A stretch of 64,000 nucleotides of DNA from Levilactobacillus enshiensis (GCF_007115095.1 NZ_SULH01000001.1:227342-291341), one strand, 5' to 3'; positions 8,689 to 17,848 are shown, counted from the stretch's first letter. Program-made: numbers and translations. The notes: generated from the sequence alone by a model not told the origin.

Positions 8689-8737
8689 GGATAAGTGCTA
8701 ACGGTTAGTGCCTGTGAAACGCATGTTACTAACTACG

Positions 8738-8862
8738 AGGTTGCAAGATGAAATTCAGGTTTCATCTCAGTATGGGTCGGTCAACAGTCATCACACCGTC
8801 AAATTAGGCTAACTTGTGTGTACTCCGGCTGCCAGGGATTCCGCCTGATGTGGGGACGCTGT
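8738..8862 (-). repeat. intergenic repeat (family C), copy 1
   Basis: The reverse complement shares about 115 bp with 21874-21988, including GGCGGAATCCCTGGCAGCCG and TAGCCTAATTT. Non-coding, directly abutting the end of perR. Confidence 0.8.
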
Positions 8863-8867
8863 CGATG

Positions 8868-9356
8868 TTATTCCGCAGTCGCCCAGTTCTGTCGCTTCCG
8901 GTCAATGTGTAGTTTCTGCTGACATTCGGGACAGAGACCATAAACCTCAACGTGATTGCTCGTTACCAAGTAACCGGTTTGCGCGCTGGCCTGATGGTTC
9001 AGTTCCTGTTCGATTTCATCGAAGTCGGGGGCGAAGACGTCGGTAATCTTACCGCAGTTTTCACAGATAACGTGGTAGTGGGGGCGCCCATAGAAATCAT
9101 AGCGAATACCGCCGTTGTCGTTCGGCAATTCAATGACGATACCCAGGTCCACTAAGAGGTTAAGCGTGTTATAAACGGTCGCCATGCTAAGGTTAGGGAG
9201 CTGGTCGGATAAGGCGTTAAAAATGGTGTCGACCGCCGGATGGTTATGGTGCGTCACCAAGTAAGTCAAAATAATCTGCCGTTGCGGGGTCACCCGGACG
9301 TGATGTGCCTTCAGCGTCTTCAAGGCTTGATTGAGAAGTTGTTGCTGACTAGCCAT
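8868..9356 (-). CDS. perR: Fur-family regulator, PerR-like
   Basis: A 162-residue Fur-superfamily repressor. The N-terminal winged helix has the PerR-like VRVTPQRQIILTYL and LSMATVYNTLNLLVDLG. The metal-sensing residues expected in PerR are present (H in THHNHPAVD, D and two H in YDFYGRPHYH, D in FAPDFDE). Two CxxC pairs (CENC, CPEC) form the structural zinc site. By family this is a peroxide/metal-responsive repressor, though Fur or Zur identity cannot be excluded. It starts at ATG 9356 after AAAGGAGGG. A PerR-box-like sequence lies in its own promoter, and another precedes the divergent metal-carrier genes. Confidence 0.85.
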   Translation of the reverse strand: MASQQQLLNQALKTLKAHHVRVTPQRQIILTYLVTHHNHPAVDTIFNALSDQLPNLSMATVYNTLNLLVDLGIVIELPNDNGGIRYDFYGRPHYHVICENCGKITDVFAPDFDEIEQELNHQASAQTGYLVTSNHVEVYGLCPECQQKLHIDRKRQNWATAE

Positions 9357-9375
9357 TGGGAATCCCTCCTTTAAT

Positions 9376-9390
9376 TTATAATCAGTCTAG
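9376..9390. promoter_or_regulatory. PerR-box-like operator at perR
   Basis: TTATAATCAGTCTAG matches 11 of 14 informative positions of TTATAATnATTATAA. It is 20 bp upstream of the perR start, consistent with autoregulation. Confidence 0.5.
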
Positions 9391-9530
9391 TTTGACTCTA
9401 TTAAACCACATTTTGACGACACGTCCAGCATTCCGCTCCACTTTAGAATAAATCGTGATTAAAAATTAAAATTTACCAGATTGGCGTTTACTTTTTCGTG
9501 GATAGTGAGTACAATGGATTCGTTAGCAGA

Positions 9531-9545
9531 TAATAATCATTCTAA
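9531..9545. promoter_or_regulatory. PerR-box-like operator before VIT genes
   Basis: TAATAATCATTCTAA matches 12 of 14 informative positions of the 7-1-7 PerR consensus. It is about 100 bp upstream of the first VIT-family gene. Confidence 0.55.
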
Positions 9546-9645
9546 ACTGGTTAAGATTAATTAGATACACCTAACTTTTGTTTCTAACTAGTGTTAAACT
9601 AAAATATGATTGAATGATCGGAAATCTTTTGGGGGCGAAGTAGTT

Positions 9646-10332
9646 ATGAAAAAAGCAAAGAAGCAAGCGACGTTAGCACAACGGATCAACGTGCTCCGTG
9701 CGAGTGTGATGGGGGCTAACGACGGGATCTTATCCGTTGCCGGAATCGTTATTGGTGTTGCCGGGGCGGCCACCAGTAGTTATGCCATCTTTATCTCGGG
9801 AATCGCTGGGATGATTGCGGGGACGGTGTCCATGGCCATGGGCGAGTATGTCTCGGTCAACACGCAAAAGGACGCGCAACGTAAGGCCATTGAAACCCAA
9901 ACAGTCGCATTAGATGACAATTACGATGACGAGTTTTCTTTTGTCCGTGACAAGTACGTAGCGACTGGCATCAAACCAGAATTAGCAGCGCAGGCCACGA
10001 AGGAAATGATGGCCGAAGATCCCATTAAGACCACCGTCCGTGAACGGTTTGGCTTTAACGTTGGTGAGTATACCAATCCGTTTTCCGCAGCGATTGCATC
10101 GATGATTTCTTTCCCCACGGGGTCGATTTTACCCTTGCTGTCGATTACCTTACTGCCAGCTAAGTGGCGCATCCTGGGGACCTTCTTGGCCGTAGTCGTG
10201 GCGTTATCAATTACCGGTTACGTGGCGGCCTTGCTGGGAAATGCAAACCGTCGGAACGGGACGATGCGGAACGTCATCGCCGGAATTTTAACGATGCTGG
10301 TCACATACGGCATCGGTAGCTTATTTGCCTAG
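9646..10332 (+). CDS. VIT1/CCC1-family metal transporter
   Basis: A 228-residue VIT-family carrier (iron/manganese). The N-terminal hallmark LRASVMGANDGILSVAGIV is followed by a second helix with SGIAGMIAGTVSMAMGEYVS, a cytosolic helical insert with Glu/Asp (about residues 85-140; metal-binding in the family) and three C-terminal helices. The start at ATG 9646 follows GGGGGCGAAG; an in-frame ATG at 9610 lacks a ribosome binding site. It precedes a paralog in the same operon under a PerR-like box, which suggests metal detoxification or storage linked to oxidative stress. Confidence 0.9.
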   Translation: MKKAKKQATLAQRINVLRASVMGANDGILSVAGIVIGVAGAATSSYAIFISGIAGMIAGTVSMAMGEYVSVNTQKDAQRKAIETQTVALDDNYDDEFSFVRDKYVATGIKPELAAQATKEMMAEDPIKTTVRERFGFNVGEYTNPFSAAIASMISFPTGSILPLLSITLLPAKWRILGTFLAVVVALSITGYVAALLGNANRRNGTMRNVIAGILTMLVTYGIGSLFA

Positions 10333-10345
10333 GGGAGGCTCAACT

Positions 10346-11050
10346 ATGGTTGCAAATCAAGAATTGAAAAAAACGAAAAAGCAACACCAAACGATGGAAG
10401 AAAAACTTAACACGTTGCGGGCTGGTGTTCTGGGATCTAATGATGGTATTCTGACCGTCGTCGGGGTGCTGTTCAGTGTTGCCGCCGCAACGAATAATCA
10501 ATTCACCATTTTTATCGCCGGCCTATCCGACTTACTCGCCTGCGCCTTTTCCATGGCGTCGGGTGAATACGCTTCTGTCAGCACGCAGAAGGATACCGAA
10601 AAGGCGGCCGTGGACAAGGAAGAACGGTTACTGGCCACGGACTACGCGGGTCAATTAAAGGCCGTGCAACAATTTTACCTAGACCGGGGTGTCAGTGAGG
10701 CGACATCGCTGGCCATCGCCAAGGACTTGATGAGTAAGGATGCGTTGGGCACCGTTGTGAACGTTAAGGAAGACATTCAACTCGGCCACTACATGAACCC
10801 GTGGGACGCGGCCTTTTCTTCACTGTTTGCGGCGGCCCTCGGTGGTACTTTCCCGTTGATTGCGATGACTATCTTTCCGGCCGCAACGCAGTGGCCAGCA
10901 ACCATTGTGGCGGTGCTATTGTCGGTAACTTTAACGGGTTTTCTGAGTGCTAAATTAGGACATGGGCTAGTGAAGACAGCCATTATTCGTAACGTGATTG
11001 TCGGGATTATTACCATGTTCATTCACTACTATGTCGGGCAATTCTTCTAA
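10346..11050 (+). CDS. VIT1/CCC1-family metal transporter, second copy
   Basis: A 234-residue paralog of the preceding gene, with the same motifs (LRAGVLGSNDGILTVVGVLF; SDLLACAFSMASGEYAS), the acidic cytosolic insert and a five-helix layout. The start at ATG 10346 lies 8 nt after GGGGAGG and 13 nt after the stop of the first copy, so the two are co-transcribed. A hetero-oligomer or two metal specificities are possible; the sequence does not decide. Confidence 0.9.
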   Translation: MVANQELKKTKKQHQTMEEKLNTLRAGVLGSNDGILTVVGVLFSVAAATNNQFTIFIAGLSDLLACAFSMASGEYASVSTQKDTEKAAVDKEERLLATDYAGQLKAVQQFYLDRGVSEATSLAIAKDLMSKDALGTVVNVKEDIQLGHYMNPWDAAFSSLFAAALGGTFPLIAMTIFPAATQWPATIVAVLLSVTLTGFLSAKLGHGLVKTAIIRNVIVGIITMFIHYYVGQFF

Positions 11051-11214
11051 GCGGATTATTCCCACTTTCTTATTGCATTGCCAGAGAGCAAGTGTACAAT
11101 GGGTCGAATACGTTAGATAGCGATCACTAGACGGCTTGATGACCATATACTGGTCAGCATAGCTAGTCCAGGACACTAGCTGGCGGATTATCTTTTGAAA
11201 GTGAGGAATTTGGC

Positions 11215-12804
11215 TTGAAGCGCAAGATGAGTTTATTCTCTTTAGTCATGTTAACGCTGAGTGCCATCATTGGTTCGGGTTGGCTATTTGGGGCAGGAAT
11301 GGCTGCCCAAATCGCTGGCCCAGCCGCAGTTTTATCATGGATTTTAGGGGCCGTTGTCATTGGCCTGATTGCATTAAATTACATTGAATTGGGAACGATG
11401 TTTCCCACGAGTGGCGGGATGAGTCAGTACGCCGCGTTCTCCCACGGTCCGTTGTTGGGGTTCGTCGCGGGCTGGTCGAACTGGTTGTCGCTCTTAACGA
11501 TTATTCCCATCGAAGCGGTGGCGGCGGTTCAGTACATGAGTTCCTGGCCGTGGGCTTGGGCCAACTGGACCCGGGGCTTTCTGAAGGACGGCAACATCAC
11601 CAACGAAGGGTTAGTGATTGTCTTCCTGTTCATTCTGGCCTTTACCCTCCTGAACTTCTGGTCGGTAAAGTTGTTGACCAGATTTACGAGTTTTATTTCG
11701 ATCTTTAAATTGGCGATTCCCACGTTGACCATCATCGTCTTGATCTGGACGGGGTTTGAACCGCAAAACTTTGCGCACACCGCTGGCTTCATGCCGGCCG
11801 GGAGTGCATCGATCTTCTCGGCAACAACGGCAGCGGGGATTATCTTCTCCTACAATGCGTTTCAGACGACCATTAACATGGGTAATGAGATCGAACACCC
11901 GGAACGTAACATTTTCTGGGGAATCGTGATTGCGTTTAGTATCAGTACCGTGATCTATACCATGTTGCAGATTGCCTTTATTGGCGCGGTGCCTACGGGA
12001 ATGCTGCAACATGGCTGGCAGGGCGTTAACTTCCAGTCGCCATTTGCTGATATTGCCATCCTGTTGAACTTGGGGTGGTTATCAACATTGCTGTACTTGG
12101 ACGCATTCGTGTCACCGTTTGGCACCGGGGTTTCCTTCGTCGCAACGACCAGTCGGGCACTGGCCGCGATGACGGGAACCAAGCACATTCCCACGCGGTT
12201 AGGCGAAATCAATCGCAAGTATCAGACGCCGCGGCGGGCGATGGTCGTCAACATGGTGTTGGGCGTCGTCTTGGTCGCGGGCTTCCGCAATTGGAGTACG
12301 TTGTCCAACGTGATTTCGACATCGACGTTGATCGCCTATTTGACGGGGCCGGTGACGGTGACGGCATTGCGGCGGCAAGGGCCGAAGTTTGTCCGGCCGT
12401 TTCGCTTGCACGGCGTTCATTGGTGGGCGCCACTGGCTTACGTGTTGGCTAGTCTAGCCATCTACTGGGCCAAGTGGCCGACGACAATTGAAGTCTTTGG
12501 GGTGATTGCCCTAGGGCTGATCTGCTACGTCTACTATGAAGTCAGAAAACCGGCGGGGTGGCATGCTTTACGTGCGAGCCTCAAGGGCAGTCGTTGGTTG
12601 TTAGCCGAGATGGTTTGGCTGACCATCATGTCCTTGATTGGAAGTACGGAGTTTGGCGGTCTGGGGACACTCCCCTATCCACTGGATTTCGTCTTCGTAG
12701 CCGGGGGGAGCTTGGCCTGCTATTACTTGGGCGTGCATGATGCCTATTACAGCGAATCATTTAGTATTGCTGAAGAATTGAATCAACGCGTTACTGAAGA
12801 GTAG
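11215..12804 (+). CDS. APC-superfamily amino acid permease, aspartate/proton symporter-like
   Basis: A 529-residue permease with about 14 transmembrane segments. The N-terminus LSAIIGSGWLFGAGMAAQIA is the APC glycine-rich first helix. Mid-protein features (NEIEHPERNIFWG; FIGAVPTGMLQHGW; LDAFVSPFGTGV) agree with what I recall of the B. subtilis YveA/AspT aspartate-proton symporter type, so an acidic amino acid substrate is likely but not proven. Translation starts at TTG 11215, 8 nt after GAGG; the ATG four codons later is too far from it. Monocistronic, followed by a terminator. Confidence 0.85.
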   Translation: MKRKMSLFSLVMLTLSAIIGSGWLFGAGMAAQIAGPAAVLSWILGAVVIGLIALNYIELGTMFPTSGGMSQYAAFSHGPLLGFVAGWSNWLSLLTIIPIEAVAAVQYMSSWPWAWANWTRGFLKDGNITNEGLVIVFLFILAFTLLNFWSVKLLTRFTSFISIFKLAIPTLTIIVLIWTGFEPQNFAHTAGFMPAGSASIFSATTAAGIIFSYNAFQTTINMGNEIEHPERNIFWGIVIAFSISTVIYTMLQIAFIGAVPTGMLQHGWQGVNFQSPFADIAILLNLGWLSTLLYLDAFVSPFGTGVSFVATTSRALAAMTGTKHIPTRLGEINRKYQTPRRAMVVNMVLGVVLVAGFRNWSTLSNVISTSTLIAYLTGPVTVTALRRQGPKFVRPFRLHGVHWWAPLAYVLASLAIYWAKWPTTIEVFGVIALGLICYVYYEVRKPAGWHALRASLKGSRWLLAEMVWLTIMSLIGSTEFGGLGTLPYPLDFVFVAGGSLACYYLGVHDAYYSESFSIAEELNQRVTEE

Positions 12805-12812
12805 GATGTTAT

Positions 12813-12850
12813 GGGAGTTTCTGACCAGTTGCTGGTGGGAACTCCTTTTT
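12813..12850 (+). terminator. intrinsic terminator after permease
   Basis: GGAGTT...AACTCC stem followed by TTTTT. Confidence 0.75.
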
Positions 12851-12966
12851 ATTTACAGAGTAATTGAGTCCCGAACCTTTACAATCGGTTAGATCAGATG
12901 GCGGTTATGTGGCCGAAAAATATCCTTTTGACTAAACTGAGGCTAATTAAGGGAGAGGGATGTGTG

Positions 12967-13872
12967 ATGAAAAATGTTGTTAAAGGCATTGTTGCTATGG
13001 GAGTGGGTGTGAGCCTCTTAGGCGGTACACTAACGGCATCAGCTAGCTCACAATACTCCGCTAGTCGGTCCAACTCAGTTAGGTTAGTCTGGCGGGCAAG
13101 TATGGGGAGACATGCACTGGTAGCGAGTCAAGGCGCACGCTACTCGGAACACTTAGGCATTCGCTATGACTACAACAGTGACACACCAGATATGGTTTGG
13201 TATACAAATGCCCATGAAGAGCTGTATGACGTGGACTCTGGCAACTATTTAATTTACTATCACGTGAATAGTGCGGATGGCCAGCACGGTGGCTGGATTT
13301 GGCGGGGGTACTTGAAGGATGCTAGTTCCGTTAAAAAGACTAAGACGAGTGCACCAGCCACAACGCCATCGACGAGCACGGATGGGAATGGTTCGACGGA
13401 TTCGAATACGTCAACGGATAGTACTACACCGGCTACAACGTCGACGATGGATTGGACACCGTATATTCAAGTGGATGCTCTTGAGCCAGCAGATATTAAC
13501 TTGATGAAACAATTTCCAAATTCGTTTTATAGTGAACAGGCCGCTGGAGCTGCAAATGACTTTCTAGAAACTGGAACTGGTAGAGATATTTTAGATCAAG
13601 GTAGGACAACTGAACTTCTGCATCAAGAGTATAGTGATTTCTTGGCTGGATGGGGATTAAAAACAAATAGTTTCCAAGTGATTTTGTTTAATGTGAGTGA
13701 TCCTAATAGTAGTAGTGAAGTGGCTCAGGCATTGACCGATGCAGGATATGATACTGGTGTCAGGGATAATCAATATAAAGGTTGGTATGTTGGTGGTCAG
13801 ATTGAGCCAGCAGATGCAGAAAGTGAGACGACTCCGGCCGGAGAAGGTATACTTTTCCTAGTAAAAGAGTAG
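12967..13872 (+). CDS. secreted protein with SH3-like module, paralog 1
   Basis: A 301-residue exported protein. Signal peptide MKNVVKGIVAMGVGVSLLGG...ASA; an N-terminal module (about residues 35-120) with W/Y/G-rich repeats (VWYTNAHEELYDVDSGNYL; GGWIWRGYLK) of the kind used for cell-wall attachment in lactobacilli. A Ser/Thr/Pro/Asp linker (residues 125-165) and a C-terminal domain of about 135 residues of unknown fold follow. The start is ATG 12967 after GGGAGAGGG. The 3' part of the gene (13,490-13,870) is visibly richer in A/T than its 5' part and than the paralog downstream, suggesting domain replacement by recombination. Function unknown. Confidence 0.85.
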   Translation: MKNVVKGIVAMGVGVSLLGGTLTASASSQYSASRSNSVRLVWRASMGRHALVASQGARYSEHLGIRYDYNSDTPDMVWYTNAHEELYDVDSGNYLIYYHVNSADGQHGGWIWRGYLKDASSVKKTKTSAPATTPSTSTDGNGSTDSNTSTDSTTPATTSTMDWTPYIQVDALEPADINLMKQFPNSFYSEQAAGAANDFLETGTGRDILDQGRTTELLHQEYSDFLAGWGLKTNSFQVILFNVSDPNSSSEVAQALTDAGYDTGVRDNQYKGWYVGGQIEPADAESETTPAGEGILFLVKE

Positions 13873-13889
13873 AATAATAAAAATATAGA

Positions 13890-13934
13890 AAAATTGGTTT
13901 ATGAAATCTAAAGAGACTTCATAGACCAATTTTA
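13890..13934 (+). terminator. intrinsic terminator between paralogs
   Basis: AAAATTGGTTTATGAA...TTCATAGACCAATTTT long stem with a T tract. The remaining 13,935-14,160 shows no gene. Confidence 0.85.
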
Positions 13935-14162
13935 TCGTGAGAATTATTAGGTGGATGATGTGATTTATCTTGACGTTAGAGCGATAGTATTATTGGTGGA
14001 TGACTGAAGACATTTTCCTAAAATAATTTTTGAAGAATGAATTAGTCATATTTAATGGCAACCAGCAAAAACTTTCTTAACATTAGGAAACGTTTTAGGG
14101 AATTAAGTAGTTTTCAACACAGGTTCTGACTAAACTAAATGTATAACTGGGGAGGTTAGAAC

Positions 14163-14975
14163 ATGAAACAAGTTGTTAAGGGAATTATTGCGTTGGGTGT
14201 TGGTGTCAGTTTACTAGGCAGTTTGGGAACGACAGCGTCAGCGAACTCGCAGTACTCGGCTAGTCGGTCCAATTCGGTTCGGTTAGTTTGGCGGGCTAAG
14301 ATGGGCCGGCACGCCATGACCGCGGTTAAGGGGAGTCGTTACTCGAAACACTTGGGTACCTGGTATGGCTATAATAGTAGCCTGTCAGACGTGACGTGGT
14401 ATACCAATGCGCATGAAAAATTGTATGATGTGGCGACGGGCAAATACTTAATTTATTACCATGTGAACAGCGCTGACGGTCAGCATGGGGGTTGGATCTG
14501 GCGCGGTTACTTAAAGTCGGCGGCTACGACTCCCGCCACGCCAACCACGTCAAGCATGAACTGGACGGCGGCAACGCAGGCAGAGCAGTTACGACCCGCA
14601 GATATCAAACTGATGCAGTTGTTCCCCCATGCCGCGTACGACGGTGCGTTGATGGCAGTGGTCAATCAAGTCTTTGCGTCGCCCACCAATCAACCGATTT
14701 TAACGGAGGAAGATAGCGGGGCTAACAATGACTTTGACCAGTTATTAACGAAAAATAACGCGTTATACAGTGCCTTCTACCTGGTCCGGTTTAAAGTTGA
14801 CGACCCGAATAGCTTAGCGGAAGTAAAACAGGCTGTGAATGACAAACTCACTGCGGGTCAACGAGCTGACCTTCAACGGTGGCGGATTGCGGGTAAAATA
14901 GCGCCTAGTGATTCGTCCAACCAGTCGCCCTATTTGAAGAGTGGCATGGGACTCTTGGTTTTTGCGGCTAAATAA
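14163..14975 (+). CDS. secreted protein with SH3-like module, paralog 2
   Basis: A 270-residue paralog of the preceding gene. Signal peptide and N-terminal module (to about residue 120) are nearly identical (SQYSASRSNSVRLVWRA; GGWIWRGYLK). The linker is shorter and the C-terminal domain strongly diverged but still alignable (RPADIKLMQLFP; DPNSLAEVKQAV). ATG at 14163 after GGGGAGG. It has its own terminator. The tandem arrangement and the conserved exported module indicate surface proteins from a local duplication; no catalytic motif was seen. Confidence 0.85.
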   Translation: MKQVVKGIIALGVGVSLLGSLGTTASANSQYSASRSNSVRLVWRAKMGRHAMTAVKGSRYSKHLGTWYGYNSSLSDVTWYTNAHEKLYDVATGKYLIYYHVNSADGQHGGWIWRGYLKSAATTPATPTTSSMNWTAATQAEQLRPADIKLMQLFPHAAYDGALMAVVNQVFASPTNQPILTEEDSGANNDFDQLLTKNNALYSAFYLVRFKVDDPNSLAEVKQAVNDKLTAGQRADLQRWRIAGKIAPSDSSNQSPYLKSGMGLLVFAAK

Positions 14976-14978
14976 CTA

Positions 14979-15028
14979 AAAACACATTTCTGGACCGAAT
15001 GACTCGGCACACAGAAATGTGTTTTTTT
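14979..15028. terminator. bidirectional terminator
   Basis: AAAACACATTTCTG...CAGAAATGTGTTTT stem between convergent genes, with T7 on the plus strand. Confidence 0.88.
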
Positions 15029-15042
15029 ACGATCTAAAGTGG

Positions 15043-15492
15043 TTAATGCCGCAGCGTCCAACGCCACTGGTCATCAGTTTTTATAAAGCCCGCCGCAGTT
15101 AGGACGGCATCGTCCAGCAGGGTGGTATCTGGTAAGGTCAGTTTGGTCAATTGAAGTTCCTCACGGCCGAAACTAACTAAGCGGTCGACGATTTCTTGCT
15201 GTTCGGCGACGGGGAGGCGTTTGCCGGTTAGGCAAGCCTGGCCCTTGTGCGCGCTGAGGTCTAAGTTGGTGAAGCCCCCCCAGCCAATTAACTTGTGCGT
15301 CTGCCGCCGTTCAATTCCCCAAGTCAGTGCGGTACGGGCCATGGTGTTGCGCATGGTGCCGTTGACCCAGTCAGCCGTTTCGCCGAGGTCTTGATTAGTC
15401 AGGTCGGCAACGTTCTTTAATTTAAAGCGGGTGAGCCAATCGAAACGAAAAGTAGGGGTTAATAGGGGATGATACCCTTCGAAGCTAGACAT
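15043..15492 (-). CDS. GNAT-like acetyltransferase
   Basis: A 149-residue protein with a GNAT-like layout. The central WGIERRQTHKLIGWGGF strand-turn-strand corresponds to the region before the acetyl-CoA loop, and a C-terminal strand is followed by AAGFIKTDDQWRWTL, the usual last GNAT strand. The classic Q/R-x-x-G-x-G/A loop is not clear, so the match is partial and activity is uncertain. The start at ATG 15492 follows AGAAAGGAA. Unlinked to its neighbours. Confidence 0.6.
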   Translation of the reverse strand: MSSFEGYHPLLTPTFRFDWLTRFKLKNVADLTNQDLGETADWVNGTMRNTMARTALTWGIERRQTHKLIGWGGFTNLDLSAHKGQACLTGKRLPVAEQQEIVDRLVSFGREELQLTKLTLPDTTLLDDAVLTAAGFIKTDDQWRWTLRH

Positions 15493-15631
15493 GTGCGGTG
15501 ATTCCTTTCTGAATCCGTTTAGCCCCATTGTACCGGTAAATGCAACTGAACGCTAGTGACTTCCTCGGTGTTAATCGTTCAGCTGTGCTATACTTGAAAG
15601 TGATATTGGCAAGTTGAAAGGGGTAGCACAC

Positions 15632-16672
15632 ATGACGGAAGATTTTTATATTGGAACTTACACCAAGCGGATTAGTCGCGGCATCTACCGGGTCAGCGTG
15701 GACACCAAGGCACCGAAGTTAACGGATTGTGAATGGTTAGCATCAGCTGGGAGCCCAACCTACATTGCAAAGGCCAAGGCTAAGCGGCTGTACGTCATCA
15801 ACAAGAAGGAAACTGATGGTGAAACGCATGGTGGATTGATCATCTACGATATGAGCGAAGACAAGCCACGGGCCATTCAACAGGTCTTGGCAACGGGTTC
15901 TTCACCAGCATATGTCGCAGTTGACGAAGCGCGTCAGCTGGTCTACACGGCGAACTACCATACCGCTGCGGTTCAGGTCTACGCCATCGCTGCTGACGGA
16001 ACGTTGACGGAAACGGACAAAGTGATCGACCAAGATCCAGTTGGTCCAGCACCCGAACAAGCCGACGGTCCCCACCCCCATTTTGCTGACTTGACCCCAG
16101 ATAACCGGTTAGTCGTTTGTGACTTGGGTTCAGATAAAGTTTATCTGTACGACGTGTCCGACGCCGGCAAATTGACCCCCGTTAGCCACGTGGACTTACC
16201 CGCTGGCTACGGGCCACGGCACATCGTCTTTGACGCCAAAAAGGGTGTTGCGTACTTAGTTGGTGAATTAAGCAGTAACGTGGCCACTTTGGCTTACGAT
16301 GCGGCTGCCGGCAAGTTCACGGTAAAGTCGATTATCTCGACGATTCCGGACGACTGGACGGCGCACAACGGTTCCGCTGCGATTCGGTTGAGTAGTGATG
16401 GTCGGTTCGTTTACGTGTCCAACCGGGGCAACAACTCGATTACGGTCTTCGCGACCGCAGAAGACGGCACGTTGACGACGGTGCAACGCATCTCCACGGA
16501 AGGTGACTTCCCACGGGACTTCAACTGGACTGCTGATCAAAGCCTAGTCTTAGTGGTCAACCAGAACTCCGACAATGCTAGTCTGTATCAACGCGATGCG
16601 CAGAGCGGTAAGCTGACCTTGGTTCAAAAAGACTTCATGGTACCGGAAGGCGTTAGCGTTTTACCGGCTTAA
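15632..16672 (+). CDS. lactonase family protein (6-phosphogluconolactonase, Pgl type)
   Basis: A 346-residue seven-bladed beta-propeller of the lactonase family (YbhE/Pgl type), which includes 6-phosphogluconolactonases that open 6-phosphoglucono-1,5-lactone in the pentose phosphate or phosphoketolase route. Typical features: FYIGTYTKRISRGIYRV at the start, GSSPAYVAVDEARQLVYTAN, DGPHPHFADLTPD with the conserved DGPHPH, GPRHIVF, and FVYVSNRGNNSITVF. The start at ATG 15632 is 8 nt after AAAGGGG. Monocistronic, followed by a bidirectional terminator. Other members act on other lactones. Confidence 0.85.
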   Translation: MTEDFYIGTYTKRISRGIYRVSVDTKAPKLTDCEWLASAGSPTYIAKAKAKRLYVINKKETDGETHGGLIIYDMSEDKPRAIQQVLATGSSPAYVAVDEARQLVYTANYHTAAVQVYAIAADGTLTETDKVIDQDPVGPAPEQADGPHPHFADLTPDNRLVVCDLGSDKVYLYDVSDAGKLTPVSHVDLPAGYGPRHIVFDAKKGVAYLVGELSSNVATLAYDAAAGKFTVKSIISTIPDDWTAHNGSAAIRLSSDGRFVYVSNRGNNSITVFATAEDGTLTTVQRISTEGDFPRDFNWTADQSLVLVVNQNSDNASLYQRDAQSGKLTLVQKDFMVPEGVSVLPA

Positions 16673-16812
16673 AGAAGAGCGTGAGGCTAAAGGTGATTAG
16701 CTGATGCGCATTAAAGCGGATGGTTCAATAATCCTGGGCTTGGATTGTTGGGCTATTAGGTTTAAACGGAGCCGGCTGCCTTTTGGCACACATTTTAGCA
16801 AGATAAAATAAA

Positions 16813-16860
16813 GAATAGCGTTTGGAAGGCTGTCAATTCAGCCATTCCAAACGCTATTTT
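16813..16860. terminator. bidirectional terminator
   Basis: AATAGCGTTTGGAA...TTCCAAACGCTATT perfect 14-bp stem between convergent transcripts. Confidence 0.9.
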
Positions 16861-16930
16861 AGTCTCTAATTGAAAGCTGAAAGCCACGCCTCAGCCTAGT
16901 ATTGGCAAGCGTCTAGACTGTCATTAGACC

Positions 16931-17848
16931 TTAATCAGGATAATGGGTCTTAAAATACGCTGCCATGGTCTGCAAATGGTGTTCCAGACTGAGCCGCTTG
17001 ACGACGCCTAGGCCGGGAAAATGCTGCGTCACGTGATAATCGGCGAGTGCTAGGGCGGCCGGTGTCTGGACTGCCGCCGATTGCTCCGGCAACCAAGCCG
17101 CTAGTTTGGCGACCGCTTGAAAGAACTTTTCCTTCGGGTGGCGGTAGTCGTCACGGTCATCGGATACGAAGCGGTGAATCCGTAACTGGTCGCCAGCGAA
17201 GTAGGTCAGATGGAGGGTGACGGCCCGTGACGGATAACCATGCTCGCTGTAGTGAGCGCCGCCAATCGTGTAGTCGCTGACGCTAGTATAACCGTCTAGG
17301 GGAGCCGTTTGCCAGTCCTCACTGAAGAAACCGTCCTCGATGTCGGCGTAGCTCCGATCGTGTTCGGGAATCCAGGCATGGTCGTACAGACTACCGGTTG
17401 AGCGGCTGAGCAACTGGCGAATTCGCGCTTCCGGCGGGACCAAGAGGTAGGTTGGTGCCGTTAACCACCCGGCGTGTTGGGCAGCGACTAACTCGTCGTA
17501 TTGCCGCGCGACCAACAGCGTTTGTTGGGTTGCTGAGGGCTGGAGGTCACGTGGAATAGTGGTGGGGGTCAAGATGTGACCGATGATAAGATTGGAATTT
17601 TCAGCGTAGGGGCGCCAATCGTAGAGCTTCTGCTGGGTCAAGGCGTAATCACTGACGGTGGGGTTGGCGATGACCACAAGGGGTTGGTCGTGTTCCACGA
17701 AGGCGGCCACGGTCTGTGGCAACGCGCGAATATCGCGAACCGGTTCAATAATTGGAATAATGTTTCGCGGCAAAACGTGTTGTTGGGCAATGTTTTTCAG
17801 CGCCAGCAGGTCGTATTGGCGACCCCGAAAGTAAGGAAAGTAGATCAT
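16931..17848 (-). CDS. sce7725-like (beta-protein) family protein
   Basis: A 305-residue cytosolic protein. The N-terminus MIYFPYFRGRQYDLLALKNI is what I recall for the sce7725 family (beta-protein type), often found beside nuclease-like genes in phage, mobile or defence contexts. The molecular function is not established. The N-terminal half contains strands and helices of a barrel-like domain (IIPIIEPVRDI, VVIANPTVSD); the C-terminal half is helical. Its start overlaps the stop of the upstream nuclease gene by 4 nt, so it is the last gene of a three-gene operon. Confidence 0.65.
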   Translation of the reverse strand: MIYFPYFRGRQYDLLALKNIAQQHVLPRNIIPIIEPVRDIRALPQTVAAFVEHDQPLVVIANPTVSDYALTQQKLYDWRPYAENSNLIIGHILTPTTIPRDLQPSATQQTLLVARQYDELVAAQHAGWLTAPTYLLVPPEARIRQLLSRSTGSLYDHAWIPEHDRSYADIEDGFFSEDWQTAPLDGYTSVSDYTIGGAHYSEHGYPSRAVTLHLTYFAGDQLRIHRFVSDDRDDYRHPKEKFFQAVAKLAAWLPEQSAAVQTPAALALADYHVTQHFPGLGVVKRLSLEHHLQTMAAYFKTHYPD

